Shown in pieces: positions 24,412 to 36,543 of a stretch of 64,000 nucleotides of DNA (position 1 is its first letter; each line of letters opens with the position of its first letter). The stretch is from Hygrocybe punicea (lineage: Eukaryota; Basidiomycota; Agaricomycetes; Agaricales; Hygrophoraceae): contig OY744461.1 in the NCBI GenBank assembly GCA_963556145.1, positions 6,148,891-6,212,890 of the forward strand, written 5' to 3'. Under the pieces are notes generated by a model. The model worked only from the letters and a program-made list of their open reading frames with translations. It was not told the DNA's origin and did no database searches. The translations under genes were made by a program, and so were the position numbers.

Positions 24412-25648
24412 CACCTTTTGTGCCTGAATATTCAGTTATATCCAAGACCCCTATCCCTCATGTGATTTCCCGCTACACACCCTCTTTTTCTATGCCCCAT
24501 GCATTTTATTGGCCACTATTTTTATCCATGCACATGATTTCTCGTCACGGATCCTTTTTTATGCTATCTAAACTGATTAGATAAATTTTATTTGTTTTAT
24601 GATTTGCTGGTCATTTTTAAGTCAGACACGCAAAGAAAATATATATAATACTACAATATGATAATACAACCCCTCTCATCTAATAGTTGATGGACCCATT
24701 ATATGAATACAATGATAATATATATATAAAACATGACAAAATGAAATGAAATGAAATGAAACGAGATAATGAAATGGAAAATAGAATAAAACTCATGTAT
24801 GGGTAGAAAAGATAAAGAAATGGACGAACGACCAGTGACCCGCCACTCCCAGTAGTCCAGCAACTGAGTCCCACCCGAAAAAATAATAGCACTCACCCTA
24901 GTTGAAATGGAGTGATGCTCGGCATCACCCCCAGCCCGTCCATCCTCCAGATGAATTCGTTGTTGAATGGTTACAGTAGATAGTGGTTAGAACAGCAAAG
25001 TATAGGCTGTCTTATCTAAATATCAGATATTCAGTAAATGGTAAATAAATGAACACACATTTAAGAATGTACTTAGCGGTTGTTTTTAAGTTCCATTGAG
25101 GGGAGGATGGAGTGACCAATCATAGCATCGGATAGATTTTTTTTATGATTTATTGCATAGTGGCATAGCAAGAAAAAGGAGTAGAGCACTACAGACCCAT
25201 AGTGGCAGACTAGAGGAAAGAAAGAACGGATTGTGCAAGTGTATAGCTATGACCCTGGAAAACACGTGACCAGCACATGTTTTCTCATGTGACCTGAGTA
25301 AACAGTCCAGACCAAATAAGCATTGATACTATTGCAGATCTGTACCCGATATAGCTTCAAGACCCTGAAGAACCAAGGGAATGGTAAAATCCTGATTTGA
25401 TTGATCAGACAACCTTAAATTGAATTTGAAGTACATCATCCCAATATAGCAAGGCCAGGGCTAGTTTAGTTCTGGACCCACAGGGACCTATTGTGACACA
25501 ATGTCCCACATTAGTATTGCTTGACCCACCATTCCGGTTCCCCCACAAATCTTTTCCCTTAACGTCTCCTGTTACATCAACTGCACCGCTATTCTGCTCA
25601 GTGCTTCAGCACTACCAGACACCCATATACCGTAATCCATATCATACT
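24412..25648. other. No gene seen
   Basis: AT-rich with a TATATATAA run near 24720 and a (GAAAT)n-like run at about 24740-24765. It may contain the lost 3' end of the retroelement and the promoter of the gene starting at 25649. Confidence 0.4.
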
Positions 25649-25926
25649 ATGACATCATACTCCAGTCCTTCACCCTCTCCACCTATGGATATTCCTCTAC
25701 GCCATCTAGATTTATCACACTTATTCGATACTCCCACCAAATACGATACAGACTTCTTTACCAAACCCACTAGTCCCGCTCAGACACCACCGCTACCCCC
25801 TTTGGAATGTGATGAATACATCGATTTCGAATCCGTGAATGTACGAGGTGTTGATTGTCCGCTGCCGGATGATTTTGACTTTTTTATGGATAGTCTTCCC
25901 AACTTTCCTATGCCACCAACCACCAT

Positions 25927-26974
25927 TAGGGCACAGCACGGGTATGGGTTTACCCGCGGTTATTCCAAAACGGGTAATTCGGGTTCGGGTATGGTGTTTC
26001 GGTTTGCACACCTTGTCAAAACCGTACCCGTTATCCGCGGGTGACGGGTTTTCACGGGTCTGTCAACCCAAGCCCCAGGTAGGTTTTTTCTTTGTTATTT
26101 ACTTTATTTTCACATTAATTTCTTTACTTTTGCTAAGTTCGCGTGATATTTGCTACCACAACCGTGACAAGCGCAAACACAACAACAACGACAACGAGAA
26201 AACCCACGAATGACAACGACAACGACAACCACGACAACCCCGCACGCCAAAAACGAACCACCAAAGTCGCGACGGCGACGACAACGATAGAAAGGAAAGC
26301 CGGGAGGGTGGTGCGCCCACCTACCGGCCCAGGTACGTCCCCCAATCCAGTCCCAACGACATTGGCTAACGAGGGGAATGGACGAGGCGAGGACGAAGAT
26401 GGACACAGCAACAACGGTCCCACCTCGCGAACACGCTCCGGCCGCATCAATTGACGTGCGGACGCCCATGGAAAGTCCCCAGCCCCATCCAACCTCGCAA
26501 AAACAGACAGAGCGCGTCAATTGACGCATCCCCGTTGTTCGCGAGGTAGTTAGCATGCACGGACGCCCATGGAAAGTCCCTGGCCCCATCCAACCTCGCG
26601 AAAACGGTCCCACCTCGCGAAAACACCCTGGCCGCGTCAATAGACATGCGGACGCCCATGGAAAGTGCCCGGCCCCATCCAACCTCGCGAAAACAGACAG
26701 AGCACGTCAATTGACGTGCTCCCATTGTTCGCGAGGTAGTCAACACGCGGGGATGCCCATGGAAAGTCCCTGGCCCCAACCAAACCTCGCAAAAACAGAC
26801 GGAGCGCGTCAATTGACGCGTCCCCATTGTTCGCGAGGTAGTTAGGATGGAACATGGCGGGTACCCGCAGATAACGGGTATGGGTTGTACCCGTCATCGG
26901 AGCAGGTACGGTTTCTGCGGGTACGGGTGCGGTGTCGGGAATTCTGACCCGCGGTATACCCGTGCTGTGCCTTA
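25927..26974. mobile_element. Non-autonomous hAT element, 1048 bases
   Basis: Terminal inverted repeats TAGGGCACAGCACGGGTAT and, from the right, TAAGGCACAGCACGGGTAT (one mismatch). A perfect eight-base duplication ACCACCAT flanks it (25919-25926, 26975-26982), as expected for hAT. Subterminal parts are full of ACCCGT/ACGGGT words, the likely transposase-binding repeats. Inside is an intron-like GTAGGTTTTTTC stretch followed by repetitive CAA/ACGACA-rich text, but no transposase. Confidence 0.95.
26440..26850. repeat. Tandem units with CGCGTCAATTGACGCG palindromes
   Basis: Three to four irregular units, each with GCGTCAATTGACG, GTTCGCGAGGTAGTTA and GGACGCCCATGGAAAGT words, inside the hAT element. 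Related TCAATTGA...AGGTAGTTGGG text occurs at 47755-47795 and TCAATTGACG at 46250, so it belongs to hAT subterminal DNA. Confidence 0.7.
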
Positions 26975-27205
26975 ACCACCATCCCTTCCCAATCCATACC
27001 CTTAGACCCAGAATTCAGAGAATGGCTTGAATCACCTCCTTCACTTTCCACAAATTGTATCCAACCAACTTCCTCCCACCGCAATCGTTTCGAACACCCT
27101 GCAATTCCAGGATTGCTTCCTAAGCCGCTACAAAAGAAGCACACTCGCCCTAAGTACCACCTCAAGGCGCTGCTAATTCTACAAAGAAGAATATGGATCG
27201 GTTAA

Positions 27206-28733
27206 AGGAACAAGGAGTTGATGTATGAGATTGGGAGGAGTTTTTTGGAAAGATGAAGAAGAAGTTAAAAGAATAGTTAAAATGTAAAAAGCTTCTTCTC
27301 AGATTAAAGAGTTGTTTTCTTTTGGTTTCAACTGGGGACAGTTGATTTAATTGTGTTGTGCGGATGTCATGACCCCAAGTGTTTTTGGGTGTAATGTCAT
27401 GGGTTTACCATCGGACCATGGACTTAGATATTTAAGTGCAACACTATGGATGCACACCTACACTCATTAGTACCCATTCTATGCCTTTCCACATTACGCA
27501 TGCTAGTGAACAGACACAAATAGCATATATGCTTACCTTTATATCATTTATTATGGTTTCACTAGCAATGCCTAGACCTAGCCGTTTATGTATGGTGCAC
27601 AGAGGCACATCCCCCACTCATTAGTACTTATTATATATTTCTCTGTATTGCGCGTGCAAGGAGACAAGCCCAACTAGTGTTCTTACCTATATTAGCAGTA
27701 ATGGATTGATTACAAATCTTGTTTACTTGTATTGATCAAAAGCGGCTCAGCTGGATAATGGGAAATGATTAGATAAGATGTGAACAAGAGGATGATAAGA
27801 TAATGATAAGATAGGATACATCAGAGAGTGATTGTGATAGTCTGCTTACATAAAGACAATGGTCTATTGTTCTGAGCAGTCCTTTGTTTTAAACAGTCCA
27901 AATGGAGATAGAGCCCATTATTCACAGCCTCTTTTATGCCATCCATTGTTCTCATGACTCAGTCCTATTGTTCTCACTTTCTCATTGTTCTCAGTCCCCC
28001 ATTGTTCTCCAACAGTATAGATAGGGCCTCCAAATTCCAGTAGTCAGAAGGATTTCCCCCCTCACCACTCAGTAGTCACTCTTAGTTGGGTTCACACAGT
28101 GTGATCCCTCATTCTCTTAGTACTAGTAGTTACTCATTGTAGTAGCTAGTGCTTGCAATCCAGTCTAGTTTACTCTTATTCTATCATTCTCTGAGTTCCC
28201 TTTGTCATCAAGGAGAATTCACCAGTTCACTCAGTCCAATCAATTCATTAGTCAGCATTAGTCAGCTAGATACACTTCTAAGGTTAAGGTTTCATCCTAA
28301 ACAAAACAGAGTATTCAAAAGGTATTAAAGATATCCCTGAACTAGTAGCCAATGTGCGTTTGAAGCTTCGGATTTAAGTCAGATATTATAATACCCAGAG
28401 ATACTCTTGATTGAATAGGCCCTGTAGCCAAAACAGTTCATATTCAACTGGTGAATATTGTTATCAGTATTCATTAGTTCATATTTGATATTTCAGTAGT
28501 GAATATTAGTATTTTCAGTACATCACACACCCAATTGCTATTTATACCTACTCAAAGTCTCAGTTCTTAATTGAAGAGACCTCACTATTACATTCTATTG
28601 ATTCATATAGTACATATACCCACAAACCCCTTCCTGATAGGTTATTTAGATATTAGAAACCCACGAACAACAAGAAGGTACCTGAACAAAGTCAACTCTG
28701 GTAATTCTTGGTGAAACAAACATTCACATAACA
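27206..28733. other. No gene; possible LTR-like sequence
   Basis: The stretch from about 27365 (TGTCATGACCCC) to 28733 (CACATAACA) has TG..CA-type ends, a TATAGATA box near 28015 and repeated CATTGTTCTC words, suggesting an LTR. However, no five-base duplication flanks it and no second copy is present here. Treat as unproven. Confidence 0.3.
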
Positions 28734-29668
28734 ACGTTCTGTTGCACGGGCATGGGCTTTAGGGCCTGTGTGGGCGTCAAATGGTCGGGTGTTGTGGGAC
28801 CATGGTCTGGGATGTGTTTGAACACGTTTTCTTGCACGGGCACAGGGTTTGGGGCCAGGGTGGGACTTGAGACATGTTCAGATGTGTTTTGCAATGGGGA
28901 CGGTGTGTTTGGGGCTGATGCAGGCGCATCATGCGTCTCCTGATGGGTTTTGGGCATAGGGATTCACGTTGGGGCACTATTTGACGACAGGGTGTCATGC
29001 AATGCGGTCACTGTTGTTTCTTGCAGTGGGTGTGTAGGGTCATGCTGGAACATGGTTTCGCGTGAGGACGGGGCCGTTTGGCAGGTGGTTGGTGTTGTGT
29101 TGCCATGGAAGTGGTGGCTAGCGGTGTCACCTGTGTTGTCGCAGATGCGTGTGTGCATTGCTGGGTGTCATTGTCGACACTGGTATTTGTGTTGAGTTCC
29201 CGTGAAGCTGTGCGGCTCTGTTTGGGCCGGTACCTGTGGGTAGTGTTTCACATGGGTAAGGGTCCAACCACGGTTTCAGGCTCACGGGTTGCAGGGTCAC
29301 TGGTCCAGTTTCCATATTTGGTACCCTTGCCAAAACCCTCAACCCTCAGTGTGGTTTCAGGGGTTCAGCTCCTTCATCTGCTCCCTCCTCATCTCTAACC
29401 TCAACAACCCCTGACAGCCCCTGACAGAGGGGTTGGCTGCAACGTTCCAATTTGAGACCATTCCCGCCACCTGTCAAGCCACTTTGGTCTTTTCTTCTGC
29501 ACTGCCAGCCTCGATCATGGGGTTTCCCTACTGAATCCCTAGTGCACAGTAACTGGTATGTTTCATATCTACTCAACCTCATTGTTCCATGTGTCTGACG
29601 CTTCTTTTTTTTTTCTTCTTTTTTTCTTCTTTTTTTCAGAGTCCTACGCCGTTCTTGTCATTCGTTTA
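28734..29668. other. Gene-free; proline-rich minus reading and a hAT-type end relic
   Basis: 28735-28960 reads on minus as Pro/His-rich text with an internal repeat (PNPVPVQENVFKHIP, ALKPMPVQQNV). About 29225-29345 (GTGTTTCACATGGGTAAGGGTCC, CCACGGTTTCAGGCTCACGGG) matches the hAT-type relic at 46770-46870. A (TTTTTTCTTC)n run lies at 29605-29640, just before the transposase. Confidence 0.4.
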
Positions 29669-32600
29669 ATGGATAACCAACCTGAAGCCTATCGGCATTA
29701 ATCCCAATACGTCTACTCCTGGTTGAGCAATTGTATAAAGGCAGCAGCTGAAGTCTTAGAGCCAGAGCGACCTGATCCCTCCCATCATGCTAAAATGTCA
29801 CCTGCAACATGCTCCATGAAGTCGACCTCTTCTATGCCTGCCAATACTCATGTATCCAGCAACAGTGAAGATGCCAAGAGTATCACCGACGGTGATGGAG
29901 CAAGTGTCAAGGCCATATCTCCTGAGCAGGAACTTGGTATGTATCCATCCCTCTTGATTATGCTATCCTAACAATGTATCATAGAGGCTGCAAAGAAGAT
30001 ATGGATATCTCCCGTCTATTCGTTTTTCAAACTCGACGCTGTTGCTGTCAAGAAAGAAGGCGATCATCTCTACCACTTCTTCCCCTGCGCTTCCCGCAAC
30101 TGCAAAGCCCAATATCGTGGTGTCCATCATTTCCTGGACAAGAAAGATTGCTTTTCCACCGCTAACCTCAAGAAGCATGCTGAATGATGCTTTGGTGAAG
30201 ACACTGTCAAGATTGCAGCAGACAGCACTGGTGGCAAGCAGGCCAATGGTTTTATATTTCAGGCATTTGCACGACAAGGGCAGCAACCTGTGGTGGTTTT
30301 TCATCGTTCACATACCAATGCTGAGACTCGGTATGTTCATTTCCTTTCATCATGTTGGGTACCCTCCTCACCGTCTTTATCAGTGCCCATATTGTCAAGT
30401 GGGTCACAGAGAATAGCCGACCAACTAGCATTGTTCACGATCACGAATTGTTGCAACTGTTGACTGCTGGGTGACCCCATCTCCATGTACCATGTCATCA
30501 ATGTTACGGATTGCTTCTGCAGCGGGCTCCAGCAACAATCAACTTAACTGGAGATCGGTTTCCAGAGGAGAGAACAGCAGTTTTCTTTGTTGCTTATAAC
30601 TAAGACAACACTGCCAAGAAGGGGGGGTCAAGGTCTAATGTCATTGCGAGCCGTGGGGGTTATCCAAAACAAGATGAGTCTGCCCCAAGAACCAGATTAA
30701 ACGTAAGGAAAAGAAAGAAGAAAGGGTTATGTATGGAGGAAAAACCAACCAGGACAGTGGGCTAGTCGAGGTCAGACATGTGAACAGCATAAGCTGTACC
30801 AGATGACAATGTCTGTGTTGATGATGTATCGAGGGGCAATGTCTTGTCCTGTCTGTGGAACAATGCAGTCCACCTGATGTCGGTATTCGTCTAAGAAAGG
30901 GTATTGTTGTAAACGAGTGTGGGAGGTATCAAGGTTATAGATGAAAAAGGATAAATGAACGTGGGTCCAGGTTTCGAGTCATGGCACGAGTGACAAGCTG
31001 TGGGAATAAGATGTTGGGTACTGCATTGAAGCGATGTCATGTGAACAATAAATGATAAGGGTCGGTTCACTGTATTGGGAAGTTGTATGGTCTGTGGTCA
31101 AAGTCTGAAGATATGTGCTTTGGCGATGGTTGGATTGGAGGGAACAGTGAAATGTCCTGTGATCGAGGATTGTTCAGAGTGCACAAGCAGGTGAGGAATG
31201 TCGTCGGATCATCAGGGAGGATAATGGTAGGCACGGAATACGAAAGTGGAAACCAAATATCCAGGTACAGAATTGTCAATTACGTGGTGAGATATTGTTG
31301 AGGTGGAAGTTGGAAGTATCGATGGCAGAAGGGTTTCGGTACCAATGCCAAAGATAGATCATAACAAGGTAAAAACCGATAAGGAAAGTGATGGCAATGC
31401 TGCCAACGATGATTATGGTAATTAGCTGTGTTGGGAGTACAGCCATTATGTATTGGTTTGTTGTGGGATGAAGTAAACAATATATCAGGGTGAGGGAAAA
31501 GACAATAGCGATGATGTCCATCAGCAAGGAGACTATTCGGGTACAGCAAGGTCATGTGGGGATGTGTCCATTAGTCTGGATTGTTCTAGAAGAAAGGAAG
31601 AAAAGAGAACAAGGACAAGAAGAAACAACATTGTCCAAAAGAAGACAAAAGGCAAAAGGGAACAAAAAAGGAAGGTGTGGAAGAGTGGAATCGTCATAGT
31701 GGGCAATGGAGTTGGAATCGGAGTTTCGGAGTTGTAAAAAGTAACAATCAAACCGTTGCATGAGACATCCAGACAGCCTTCAAGGTGTGCCAAGATCGTA
31801 TCAAGAAGATGCTGCAGGACTATCCTGGCTGCTTGCATTTTGCTATGGATTCTTGGACCTCCACTAACCAGTGCGCATTTGTAGCATGGACTGTCCATTT
31901 GCAGCACAAAGGTCGTAAACTTTCATTCTTGTTAGATATCGTTGAGGTGCCAGAGGTAGGCACACATATTTTCATGTTGAACTGACTGACATCCACCCTG
32001 TAGTCCCATACTGGCGATACCCTGGGCCAAGCATCTCGGAAGATGCTGCTTGAGTTTGGCATTGAGCATAAGATGCTCACTTTCAACAGCGACAATGCTT
32101 CCAGTAACAATAAGCAAGTTAAATACCTTTCCAACCAGGACAATTCCTTTGAGGGTACCGGCCATGTACAGTGCTTCAATCATACCATCCAGCTCTCCAC
32201 CAAGAGTCTTCTCAAACCCTTCAACCCTGCTCTCAAGTCTAATGAGATTCCAGACGATGACACTCAGCCTGAAGAGGCTAATCACTCTAGTGACGAACTT
32301 GACGATTATATGGACGGTGACGACAATGACGACAAGGAGGTCAAAGAAGATGGGTCTGCAGATGAGGATGCTGATGACACAGATGATGACATTGATGAGC
32401 TTGATGCTCTCACTGCAGATGAGCGGGCCAAGTCGCTGGAAGACACAAAAGTGTTGCGCCAAGCCGTTATCAAGGTATTTGGATCATGTTTTACATGCAT
32501 ACGCACTGACACCTATCACCAGATTCATTCCTTGTGCTTTGCTATCCACCACTCCACAACCATTGCTCTGCCAGCATGGAAACAAGAGTGTGCCAGGCAT

Positions 32601-33142
32601 GAGCTTACACCAAGAATAATCCCTTGCGATGTGGTCACCAGATGGAACTCTACCCACGATATGCTTCAATTCGCCATCTCGTATCAGAAACCCATTGATG
32701 CCATCATTGCCAACAAGCAAACTAAATCGTGGAAATATGAACTTTCCGAGAACGACTGGTCCATACTTGAGGAGTTGATGTCGGTCCTTCAGGTTGGTTG
32801 TCTATCATGCTGATAATTAATCCTTGTTGTCTCACACGGTCCTCCTAGCAATTCAAACAAGCCACCTTGTATTTCTCGCGGGCAGATGCTAGTATCACCG
32901 CTGTAATTCCGGCTATGGATCATCTGACTAATGGTATGCATGGCAACCGGTCTCTCGGACCTGCAGTCCTGGCTGCCCTGAAATTGGCTTGCATGAAAAT
33001 GAACCGGTACTATTCCCTCACGGATTTGTCTGCTGTATACCGCATCACCATGGCCCTCCATCCTGGCATCAAGCTTGAATACTTCTGGCAGCAGGACTGG
33101 GAAGAGGATTGGATTGAGGAGGCAGAGAATCTTGTTCGAGAG
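29669..33142 (+). pseudogene. hAT transposase, N-terminal and central part
   Basis: Cut-and-paste transposase of the hAT superfamily. Exon 1 from the ATG at 29669; a short intron (GTATGTATCC...ATAG) follows near 29937. Then comes a BED-type zinc finger (YHFFPCASRNCKAQYRG, STANLKKHAE). After a second intron come WVTENSRPTSIVHDHEL and, beyond an inserted solo LTR (30502-31746), the catalytic region: LHFAMDSWTSTNQCAFVAW, LTFNSDNASSNN, and CDVVTRWNSTHDML. Introns also near 31955-32003 and 32792-32849. Stops at 29699 and TGA at 30185-30187 and 30472-30474. The last exon ends at 33142 where another hAT element begins; the C-terminal part is on the minus strand at 46997-47540. Dead in this form. Confidence 0.85.
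30502..31746. mobile_element. Solo LTR of an unidentified LTR element, inside the hAT transposase
   Basis: 1245 bases with TGTTACGG at one end and AGTAACA at the other, flanked by a perfect five-base duplication ATCAA (30497-30501, 31747-31751). It contains no retroelement coding. Its first ~230 bases match 45695-45955 at roughly 85% by eye. It lies between the hAT blocks ...MYHVIN and ...RDIQTAFKVC-like text, interrupting the transposase. Confidence 0.85.
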
Positions 33143-33960
33143 TAGTGTTGCCATAGTTCGGTTCCGAACCTAGCCGAACCTGGTTCAAACCCCGAACCGA
33201 ACCCTAGGTTCAGTCTAAGTTCAGCCAAGTGCTGAAATGGACCGCAGGTTCAGTTCTGGGTTTCAAGGCCTGCCAGATTTTCTGAATGGCTCCAAACCGC
33301 GTCCAAACCGCGAACGCGGATATTTTTAAGGTATTTATTTCATTTGTTTTTCGTATTTCTTTACTTACTATTTCATTAAATGGTATCATGTGACCGGCCA
33401 TGACTTTCATGCAACACAGCAACATCAACGTGGGTTGAACACAACACAATTTGTGTTGTTTTCATCAAGGTAAGTTTTGAATTTTTCTTAACTTTACTAA
33501 TGTTATTTGCGACAGGCAACTTGACCGCGACCACATCGCGACCACACCCTGGCACAAGATGAATGCCAATGCCAACGCAATGCCAACGGATGTGGGACAG
33601 CCGCAACACCACCACCACCACCACCACCAGTGGTGGCAACAGCAATGACAATGGCAACATCAACCAGGCAACAACCACAGCAACAGCAGCAGCAGCAACA
33701 GCAGAAGTAGCAGCGCTGGCAGCAATGGCAGCAGCAGCAGTGGCAGCGGCAGCAGCTACAGCAAAAGCCATCCAACATCACTACCAGTGGTGGCAACAAC
33801 AACAGCAACAACAACAATTGTATAGCAAATGCTGGAATGAAGTCAGGAGTGATTGATTGACAATGGAACCTACATCTCATGCAACTCACAATAATATAAA
33901 AGAATACTTGAGCCATCATTGCAGAAGTCAATGTTTCTAGCCACATATGCCTTCACTTGA
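33143..33960 (+). mobile_element. Left half of a non-autonomous hAT element
   Basis: Begins TAGTGTTGCCATAGTTCGGTT, abutting TTCGAGAG (33135-33142) in the transposase exon. Subterminal GAACC/GGTTC repeats, then a leader with an intron-like GTAAGTTTTG...GACAG stretch (33470-33518), then CAC/CAG-rich low-complexity DNA. It follows the same plan as the complete element at 48640-50341. Its right half and the other target copy are at 47541 onward in inverted orientation; the inner end is not defined. Confidence 0.8.
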
Positions 33961-35529
33961 ATGGCCGCTGGTGCAAGACCCCCCCATTTCCCTAAGCTTT
34001 CATTATTGTCAATGAGCTTGATACCAACAATCCAAATTGATATGATGCTCACCCATTCTAGAGAGCCTCCAGATATGCAGATGTCCTGCACCCACACTGG
34101 CTATTCTGCAGTAATGAGGGTCAAAGATGATATCCTCAACCAAGCCCTCATGCCCTCTGATCAACATGAGAAAGGTAAACAAACCCTAGCAGTATCCATC
34201 AGCTCACTGCAACAAAGAGATTATGTATGGTTATGATTTGTCCATCTTGTTGATATAGATGCAGCAATCCATCAGCACATTCAAAAATGAGCTCATATCA
34301 TTTTGCTCCTGATATGTAACCATAGAAATGGCAGAAGAACTGCTGCATAAGCTGGCAAGTATGTAAGTTCCAGACAAGGATCATCCATCGTTACCTATGT
34401 TTGATAATGAGATCTGGTCTTGTTATGAGTCAGTGGGGCTCACCTCCACTCAGGAGCATGTGCCTATCTGGGCCAATAGAGGGCACTGACAGCTTTTGTG
34501 CATTCAGAGTATACTCTAGAGATATCTAGGAGATAAATCAATATGAGGCTCTGTATATCCATGTGAGTTGGACTTACAAGGGCATTGGACTTTTTTTTTT
34601 TCAGGTTCTGGGAAATCTAAAATGCTGTAGACAGGAAAATGTGAGTATTTTCAATGCAAGAACAGGCTGATTTATATAGGAGTAAGAAAGAATTATCATC
34701 CTTGACTGTTCCACCTTCAGTGTTCAATTTTCGACACTTTACTACAAACTGATTGCAACAATACATTGAAGACAATTGACAGAGACAGACCATGAATACC
34801 TTGGTAAGCAGTGTCAGTCATCTGCCCATCGCCCTCAAAACTGTACTTAACAACCAAAGGAGCCTACAGTGTTCAATTTATACAATCCCAACACTTCAGT
34901 ACATGCTTAATCACAACAATGATCTCAATAATCTGAAGAGGCACTATAATTACATGATTTAGCATATCCACTACTAAGACTTGGAGATGAGAGTTGGAAA
35001 ATAAGAAAGAAAGCTTTATGTAAGCAGCTACCCAATTGTTTTGTGGTGATGTATATTGCACTTGCCAAATATGTCACCACAAAGTAGAAGTGGCTTTGAT
35101 TACATAAGCATTTTCACTTGTTTTCATCTCACTATCAAGTAGCGCTGCCGCATTGTTAGTATAGTGGCTCTAGTAGAACCTAGTACACAAAAATTAATAG
35201 GCACAACCCATTGGGTGATTCTTGGATGCAGCTCTTTTAAGATGGAATCTGATAGATACAAGGACATAATGCACATCATCTTTGAGACGCTTGAATTTTT
35301 TCCATTCAATATCCTCATGTGTTGTTGTAATGGGATTAGTAACCTTGAGTTTCAGAGAATGAATGTCCTTCATCAAAGTCCCATGAGAGTCCTTGCCCCA
35401 GCATATTGTTGGTAGAGGTGTCAACATCTTGAGAACTTGGGGACAACTTGGCCTTGGCAGAAAAGCCTTGATATTGGATGCCATTGGAGTGGGTCTGAGG
35501 GTGCTCGTGGAGTTGGACAGGGAATCAGT
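33961..35529. other. No gene seen
   Basis: AT-rich unique-looking DNA with short frames only. The minus reading at 35484-35194 (MASNIKAFLPRPSCPQV, THEDIEWKKFKRLKDDVHYV) may be a gene relic but matches nothing I know. Confidence 0.35.
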
Positions 35530-35810
35530 TGGAATGGTATGGAATCCTATATGCTAAGACAGGAAGTGACTACATAAGAACATCCAACTGTGGGACCTGG
35601 GTCACATGACAGCCCAGGCACAACCACTACAAGTGCCCTCCTTCTCTGTAGTGACACCCTCATCGCTAGCAAAAGACAAACAAAACAAAAAAGAACAGAA
35701 GCAAGCCAAGAAAACTGAAAACACTGAAGGAAGAGCAAAAAACAGAAAGGGAATGCAAAGTACTTGAAGAAAAAGCAAAAAAAAGTAGGTATAAACTAGT
35801 CTACCCCATT
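35530..35810 (-). mobile_element. Fragment of a short-LTR element related to element A
   Basis: CTGTGGGACCTGGGTCACATG then CCACTACA|AGTGCCCTCCTTCTC corresponds to the LTR end and polypurine tract of element A (GGTCATGTGACTGGCAGGTC, CTCCA|AGTGCCCC). The following ACACCCTCATCGC and AAAACAAACAAAAC words also match 8165-8215. Only the 3' LTR side and adjacent inner part are present. Confidence 0.65.
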
Positions 35811-35865
35811 TGAATCTAATAATGGTGGGTCATAGTGAAAAAAAGAGTGGTAGAATGTGGAAGGG

Positions 35866-36421
35866 TGTTAGAGGCGTGCAACTCCGGAAGGATCGGAGTT
35901 CTTCGGAGGAGCGGAGACGTCAACTCTTGAAGTAGGTTCACTACTTCCTTAAGTCGTATTGAGAAGACGTGGACGGAGCGGAGTTAGTCCGGAGTTCCGG
36001 ACTAAGTACTAAGATAACTAATGAGCTTAAGGGAAAGCCTTAAGTTTGAGAGTGGGTAAGAAATAAGGAACTCAAGTTAATTTTCTGAACGGAGTTACAG
36101 GACATTGTAGTTCTAGTTTATATACTTGGTAGACTAATTGTCATGTCCTTGGAGACGTGAAGACAATATGAACTCCGGAAAGAGGACCGGAGTTCGGAAG
36201 AAAATAAAAGGGATAAAAGGTTGCTATGTACGGTGACAAGTAAACAAAGGGGAGGAAGAGAAAAGGAGGTCGGAGTAAACGGAGATGGGGAAGAATAGTA
36301 ATTAACAAGAGAAGAACAATAACGTACGCGAGAAGATAAGATAAGATAAGATAAGATAAGTCGGCGGAAAAGTCCGGAGCGGAGTTCGTCGGAATCCGGC
36401 GGAGCTGCATGGGATATGACA
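35866..36421 (-). repeat. 3' LTR of the chromovirus
   Basis: 556 bases. On the element strand it starts TGTCATATCCC and ends CTCTAACA. It abuts the target copy AAGGG at 35861-35865. Confidence 0.97.
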
Positions 36422-36436
36422 GTATCTCCCCCTTAG
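36422..36436 (-). promoter_or_regulatory. Polypurine tract of the chromovirus
   Basis: On the element strand CTAAGGGGGAGATAC runs directly into the LTR TGTCA; a purine-rich plus-strand primer is expected here. Confidence 0.75.
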
Positions 36437-36506
36437 CGTCGAACCCTTGAGACGCCTGTGGAACAAAGGGAGAACCGCAGCGGAGTTCAAAGCGGAGGGC
36501 CTACGG

Positions 36507-36513
36507 TATAAAA
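36507..36513 (+). promoter_or_regulatory. TATA box of the antisense gene
   Basis: TATAAAA lies 37 bases before the ATG at 36544, outside the LTR, suggesting that the antisense gene has its own promoter inside the element. Confidence 0.55.
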
Positions 36514-36543
36514 CAAACTCCTGGCCAGGAGACAACCCAAAAA

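Larger units (their letters stand above)
25649..27205 (+). pseudogene. Small unknown gene broken by a hAT element
   Basis: Not recognised. It starts at an ATG (MTSYSSPSPSPPMDIPLRH) and reads to 25926, where a hAT element begins. Discounting the element and one copy of the ACCACCAT duplication, the same frame continues from 26983 through PLDPEFREWLESPPS, then HTRPKYHLKA, to TAA at 27203-27205. The protein is Pro/Ser-rich and acidic at first (LPDDFDFFMDSLP) with a basic C-terminal segment, a layout seen in fungal transcription regulators; that is only a suggestion. The perfect target duplication and clean frame imply the gene was intact before insertion. Confidence 0.6.

Noticed and set aside
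26110..26900. Several 90-190 residue frames in the hAT element at 26 kb
   Set aside because: GC-rich tandem units give multiple overlapping open frames on both strands; the segment is non-coding hAT interior.
27365..28733. Candidate 1369-base solo LTR
   Set aside because: Ends look right but flanks (GCGGA and ACGTT) are not a target duplication and no second copy exists here; kept only as a low-confidence note.
31276..31555. Possible small membrane protein inside the 30502-31746 LTR
   Set aside because: Lies wholly in a solo LTR, has no conserved neighbour, and three frames are open at once.
33563..33856. Ala/Gln-rich coding region
   Set aside because: CAG/CAC trinucleotide expansion in a truncated hAT element, open on both strands.
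36141..36535. Leu-rich membrane-like frames in the LTRs (also 4680-4961 and 42599-43074)
   Set aside because: They lie in LTR sequence, repeat wherever the LTR occurs and differ by the GATAA repeat number; no sign of selection.
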